The translations under genes were made by a program, and so were the position numbers. The notes below the pieces were generated by a model. That model searched no databases. It saw nothing but the letters and a program-made list of their open reading frames with translations, and was not told where the DNA came from. Below are positions 42,710 through 44,929 of a DNA stretch of 44,929 bases, piece by piece (positions within the stretch are counted from its first letter, which is position 1; every line of letters begins with the position of its first letter). The stretch lies in assembly GCA_017459805.1 (NCBI GenBank), contig JAFUCE010000165.1, positions 1 to 44,929 of the forward strand, in the 5' to 3' direction. The stretch is from Eggerthellaceae bacterium. GTDB taxonomy: Bacteria > Actinomycetota > Coriobacteriia > Coriobacteriales > Eggerthellaceae.

Positions 42710-44092
42710 ATGCCATCAGAAATCGAACCGGCAGCCACAACCGAGCAGGCAGCGGCAGGAGCGAATGCGGCTCCGGAGCAGGCTGAGGCAGAAGCGGCGG
42801 CCCCTGGGCGCGCGTCGACCCCCGAGCAGGCAGTGGCCCCCGAGCAGCCGTCCACAACCGAGCGCATCTGTGAGCTCGCGGCGCGCATCGAAAGCGACAT
42901 CATCGCGTGGCGCAGGCATTTCCACAGGCATCCCGAACTGGGGGCGCACGAGGTCGAAACCTCGGCCTTCATACGGCAAAAGCTTGACGAATGGGGCATC
43001 GACTACCGCATCGTCGAGGGCACGCGCCCAGCCGAATTAGCAGATGAGCGCCCCGATTTCATCGGAACGGGCATCATCGCCACCATTCGCGGCGAAGCGC
43101 CCGGCGCCTACGACGCCGCCGGCAAGCCCGCGAAGCGCATCGCGCTGCGCACCGATATGGACGCACTCCCAATAGCCGAGCACACCGGGTTCGACTACGC
43201 CTCCGAAACCGGGGGCGTCATGCACGCCTGCGGCCACGATTGCCACATGGCCATGATGCTCGGAACGGTTCGCATGCTCAACGACCTGCGGGAACGCTTG
43301 CACGGCGAGGTGCGTATAATCTTCCAACCCGCCGAGGAGATATCGATCGGCGCGCGCGACATGATTGCTGCCGGTGCGCTGGAAGGCGTGGACGCAATTT
43401 ACGCCGCCCACATCTGGAGCGAGGTGGATGCAGGCATCATTTCGTGCGAAGCCGGGCCGCGCATGGCCTTCACCGACTGGTTCCGCATCGATATCGAGGG
43501 CGTGAGCGCACACGGCTCGATGCCGCACAAGGGCATCGACGCCATCGTTATCGCCGCCGAGATAGTGGATGCGCTGCAGGTCATCGTCTCGCGACGCATC
43601 TCGCCGTTCGAGCCGATGGTCATCACCGTAGGCGAAATCCACGGCGGTACCGCGCGCAACATCATGGCGGGCTCGGCCTACCTCACAGGCACGCTGCGCA
43701 CTTGGCATCCCAACGTGCGCGAACGCGCAATCGACCGCATCGAGCGCGTGGCGGGAAAGACTTCCCATGCCTTTGGCGCCCAGATCAAGTTCTTGTTCGA
43801 GAAGGGCAATCCCGCCGTCGTGAACGACGAGGCCTGCGCCGCCGTCGCGCGCCAAGCCGTGCAGAAAACGCTCGGAGAGCAGGCCGTCGGCGCCTACGAG
43901 GGTACGCTGGCCGGCGAAGATTTCGCCGAGTACCTGCAGCATGTGCCAGGCGTGCTCGTGTTCGTGGGCACCAACAACCCCGAAATTGGCGCCATCCACC
44001 CCCAACACAGCTGCTACTACACCATCGACGAGACCATGCTCGCGAAAGGCACCCTGGTCGCCACCCAATGGGCCTGCGACATGCTAGCCTAA
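42710..44092 (+). CDS. M20 family amidohydrolase
   Basis: The 460-residue protein starts with a 50-residue Ala/Glu/Pro-rich extension (EQAAAGANAAPEQAEAEAA) not typical of the family. The M20 catalytic domain follows with RTDMDALPI (147-155), MHACGHDCHM (171-180, metal ligands Cys/His), FQPAEE (205-210) and a lid domain (about 235-350). Enzymes of this type remove acyl groups from N-acyl amino acids or related substrates, often as aminobenzoyl-glutamate or hippurate-type amidohydrolases. ATG 42710 is chosen because GGAGGG lies five bases upstream; the frame opens earlier (42683) without a ribosome site. Specificity cannot be read. Confidence 0.88.
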   Translation: MPSEIEPAATTEQAAAGANAAPEQAEAEAAAPGRASTPEQAVAPEQPSTTERICELAARIESDIIAWRRHFHRHPELGAHEVETSAFIRQKLDEWGIDYRIVEGTRPAELADERPDFIGTGIIATIRGEAPGAYDAAGKPAKRIALRTDMDALPIAEHTGFDYASETGGVMHACGHDCHMAMMLGTVRMLNDLRERLHGEVRIIFQPAEEISIGARDMIAAGALEGVDAIYAAHIWSEVDAGIISCEAGPRMAFTDWFRIDIEGVSAHGSMPHKGIDAIVIAAEIVDALQVIVSRRISPFEPMVITVGEIHGGTARNIMAGSAYLTGTLRTWHPNVRERAIDRIERVAGKTSHAFGAQIKFLFEKGNPAVVNDEACAAVARQAVQKTLGEQAVGAYEGTLAGEDFAEYLQHVPGVLVFVGTNNPEIGAIHPQHSCYYTIDETMLAKGTLVATQWACDMLA

Positions 44093-44552
44093 CCTCGCTT
44101 GCCAACCCATCGTGACGAGCTAACGCATCAGGTACGTTGAATCATTAAAAATGGTCATACCTGTCGTGGCGTTCCGTTTGCTACGTTTAATCGAATGCGG
44201 ATGCATCGCTTCAATGACAAGGGGTTTTACATGCTGCGGCGAATGGCGGCAAGACGCGAAAAACGCGGATAGTCCGCTAAGGGTCTCTCTGTTCATTAAC
44301 CATGGAATCCACATTCCCAGTGGCGTTTTGGGGCGGATGGGCGGTTCGCCCCCGAGCGCCTCGGAGTTGTCTCCATCTAGAATCAGGCAGGGGGGAATGA
44401 CCCGGTTATCCGTCCCGGATTAACCCCGCTGCAGCGACGCGGGTTGGGTTTCCGATTCCCCCCGCTGGTACCGCGTTGCGCCGCAAACCGCGCGACATCC
44501 CGAGAGAATTCCCCCCCTGAATTCCCCCGCGAGATTATCTATCTGATAGATA
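44093..44552. other. Intergenic region, no supported gene
   Basis: Short frames on both strands lack ribosome sites and domain content. GAATTCCCCCC and GAATTCCCCC occur at 44506-44516 and 44519-44528, with a related ATTCCCCC at 44645 and a similar doublet at 39309. The repetition suggests element ends or a dispersed repeat, but no transposase is nearby. Confidence 0.4.
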
Positions 44553-44597
44553 AAGGGGGTCTCGGAGCCGTGATTTCGACGGCTCCCAGACCCCCTT
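44553..44597. repeat. 18-pair hairpin
   Basis: AAGGGGGTCT-C-GGAGCCGT and ACGGCTCC-C-AGACCCCCTT pair with one C-C mismatch over a seven-base loop. It is too long for a usual terminator and has no flanking gene that it clearly serves. It lies between the GAATTCCCCC motifs. Confidence 0.7.
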
Positions 44598-44656
44598 CCG
44601 AGAGCCTGAAAACAGACCGCGGGGTAAACTTTTTGCGCAGAAAAATTCCCCCGCAA

Positions 44657-44689
44657 TAAAAAATCCCTGACCGTTTACCAGGTCAGGGA
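44657..44689 (-). terminator. Terminator of the displaced tRNA 3' end
   Basis: Read leftward, TCCCTGACC pairs with GGTCAGGGA (44664-44672 and 44681-44689), followed by TTTTTT. It stands immediately after the second copy of the tRNA-Met end, just as the terminator at 44856-44878 stands after the first, so it is probably the original terminator of this tRNA gene. Confidence 0.8.
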
Positions 44690-44696
44690 CGTGATT

Positions 44697-44717
44697 TTGG
44701 TCGCGGGGGCTGGATTT
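44697..44717 (-). repeat. Second copy of the tRNA-Met 3' end (attachment-site scar)
   Basis: TTGGTCGCGGGGGCTGGATTT, with one base added either side of its core, is identical to 44886-44906, the CCA end and acceptor/T-arm part of the tRNA. The flanks differ at once beyond it. Direct repeats of a tRNA 3' end are the normal outcome of site-specific integration. Confidence 0.75.
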
Positions 44718-44790
44718 AGCTCGCGTCAATTGCGCTTTTCGGCATAAACCGCTTCGCTATTTATACGAAAAGCTTCATTGACCCTCGCTG

Positions 44791-44820
44791 TTAGCGGTGT
44801 GCAGGATGCTACACCGCTAA
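44791..44820. repeat. Perfect ten-base inverted repeat
   Basis: TTAGCGGTGT and ACACCGCTAA flank GCAGGATGCT, which itself pairs partly. It is inside the 168 bases between the two tRNA ends. A recombinase or repressor site is possible; nothing decides it. Confidence 0.55.
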
Positions 44821-44855
44821 TGAACCAATTGCTCAATCCGAGACCCCAATCAATT

Positions 44856-44878
44856 AAAAAAGCCAGCTGAAGCTGGCT
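44856..44878 (-). terminator. Terminator of the tRNA-Met gene
   Basis: Read leftward, AGCCAGCT pairs with AGCTGGCT (44861-44868 and 44871-44878), followed by TTTTTT. It begins eight bases after the tRNA CCA end, the expected position. Confidence 0.85.
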
Positions 44879-44886
44879 GTTTTAAT

Positions 44887-44929
44887 TGGTCGCGGGGGCT
44901 GGATTTGAACCAACGACCTCCGGGTTATG
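44887..44929 (-). tRNA. tRNA-Met (CAT), 3' part only
   Basis: Read leftward from the window edge, the anticodon CAT is followed by AA and the 3' anticodon strand CCCGG. Then come a short variable loop, the T arm with GGTTCAAATCC, and an acceptor strand ending CGCGACCA with encoded CCA. The 5' half is outside the window. Whether it is the initiator or an elongator cannot be settled without that half; three C in the anticodon stem hint at the initiator. Confidence 0.85.

Noticed and set aside
43037-44068. 343-codon leftward frame opposite the M20 gene
   Set aside because: Antisense artefact of high GC; the plus-strand product has all M20 metal motifs.

Overview
The window looks like an accessory region from a gut actinobacterium of the Coriobacteriia, most likely Eggerthellaceae. 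This is inferred from gene content and style, not from a marker gene: GC-rich genes at the right end (radical SAM protein, M20 amidohydrolase, TetR regulator), an XRE-receiver regulator paired with a LytS-type kinase, a clostripain-like surface protease with Listeria-Bacteroides repeats, and dispersed REP-like hairpins. Base composition is uneven. Roughly 4.4-13 kb is distinctly AT-richer than 26.5-44 kb, which fits horizontally acquired DNA on a GC-rich backbone.

Positions 1-5500 hold a partial zinc-ribbon gene, a DUF2130 coiled-coil protein, a DUF1653 gene with a 152-bp duplicated copy of its 3' part, an unknown gene between the two copies, and a divergent pair: a PanA-like antitoxin (zinc finger, HTH, Panacea domain) opposite a DUF6037-like gene, with a near-ideal palindromic operator between them. 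Two tiny basic ORFs with strong ribosome binding sites follow, divergent from the next module.

Positions 5642-10710 carry an IetAS-type anti-phage pair (AAA+ ATPase and S8 serine protease with intact catalytic residues). Co-directional with it are an EcsC-family gene and a frameshifted HEPN-domain gene. Tail-to-tail with this is a long leftward block (24872 to 10707): HNH endonuclease, GmrSD-like DUF262/DUF1524 restriction protein, HsdR, an AAA/DUF4143 ATPase, HsdM, HsdS and a 1073-residue AlbA_2 (Schlafen-like) protein. The last four are overlapping or nearly so. This is a type I restriction-modification system embedded in other defence-type genes. A Fic protein with its own operator-like repeats follows, so about 5.6-26.3 kb reads as a defence island.

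Positions 26.6-32.1 kb contain two more DUF4143 ATPases, a Ser/Thr-repeat protein that seems to have lost its 5' end, a Nif11-like double-glycine leader joined to a zinc ribbon, and a RAYT-type (HUH, Y1) transposase. The transposase is bounded by perfect 20-bp inverted repeats and has cut off a MATE efflux gene. The MATE gene still has a long structured leader whose fold overlaps an intrinsic terminator (riboswitch-like).

Positions 32.5-44.9 kb hold the clostripain-like protease, the kinase/regulator pair, a small membrane protein, a graveyard of gene fragments (Crp/Fnr tail, ATPase tail, a possible membrane protein) with covarying REP-like hairpins, TetR/radical SAM with an operator between them, a TIM-barrel protein and an M20 amidohydrolase. 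The right edge has a partial tRNA-Met and a second copy of its 3' end plus its own terminator 189 bp away, the typical scar of integration into a tRNA gene. No integrase, CRISPR array or rRNA was seen.
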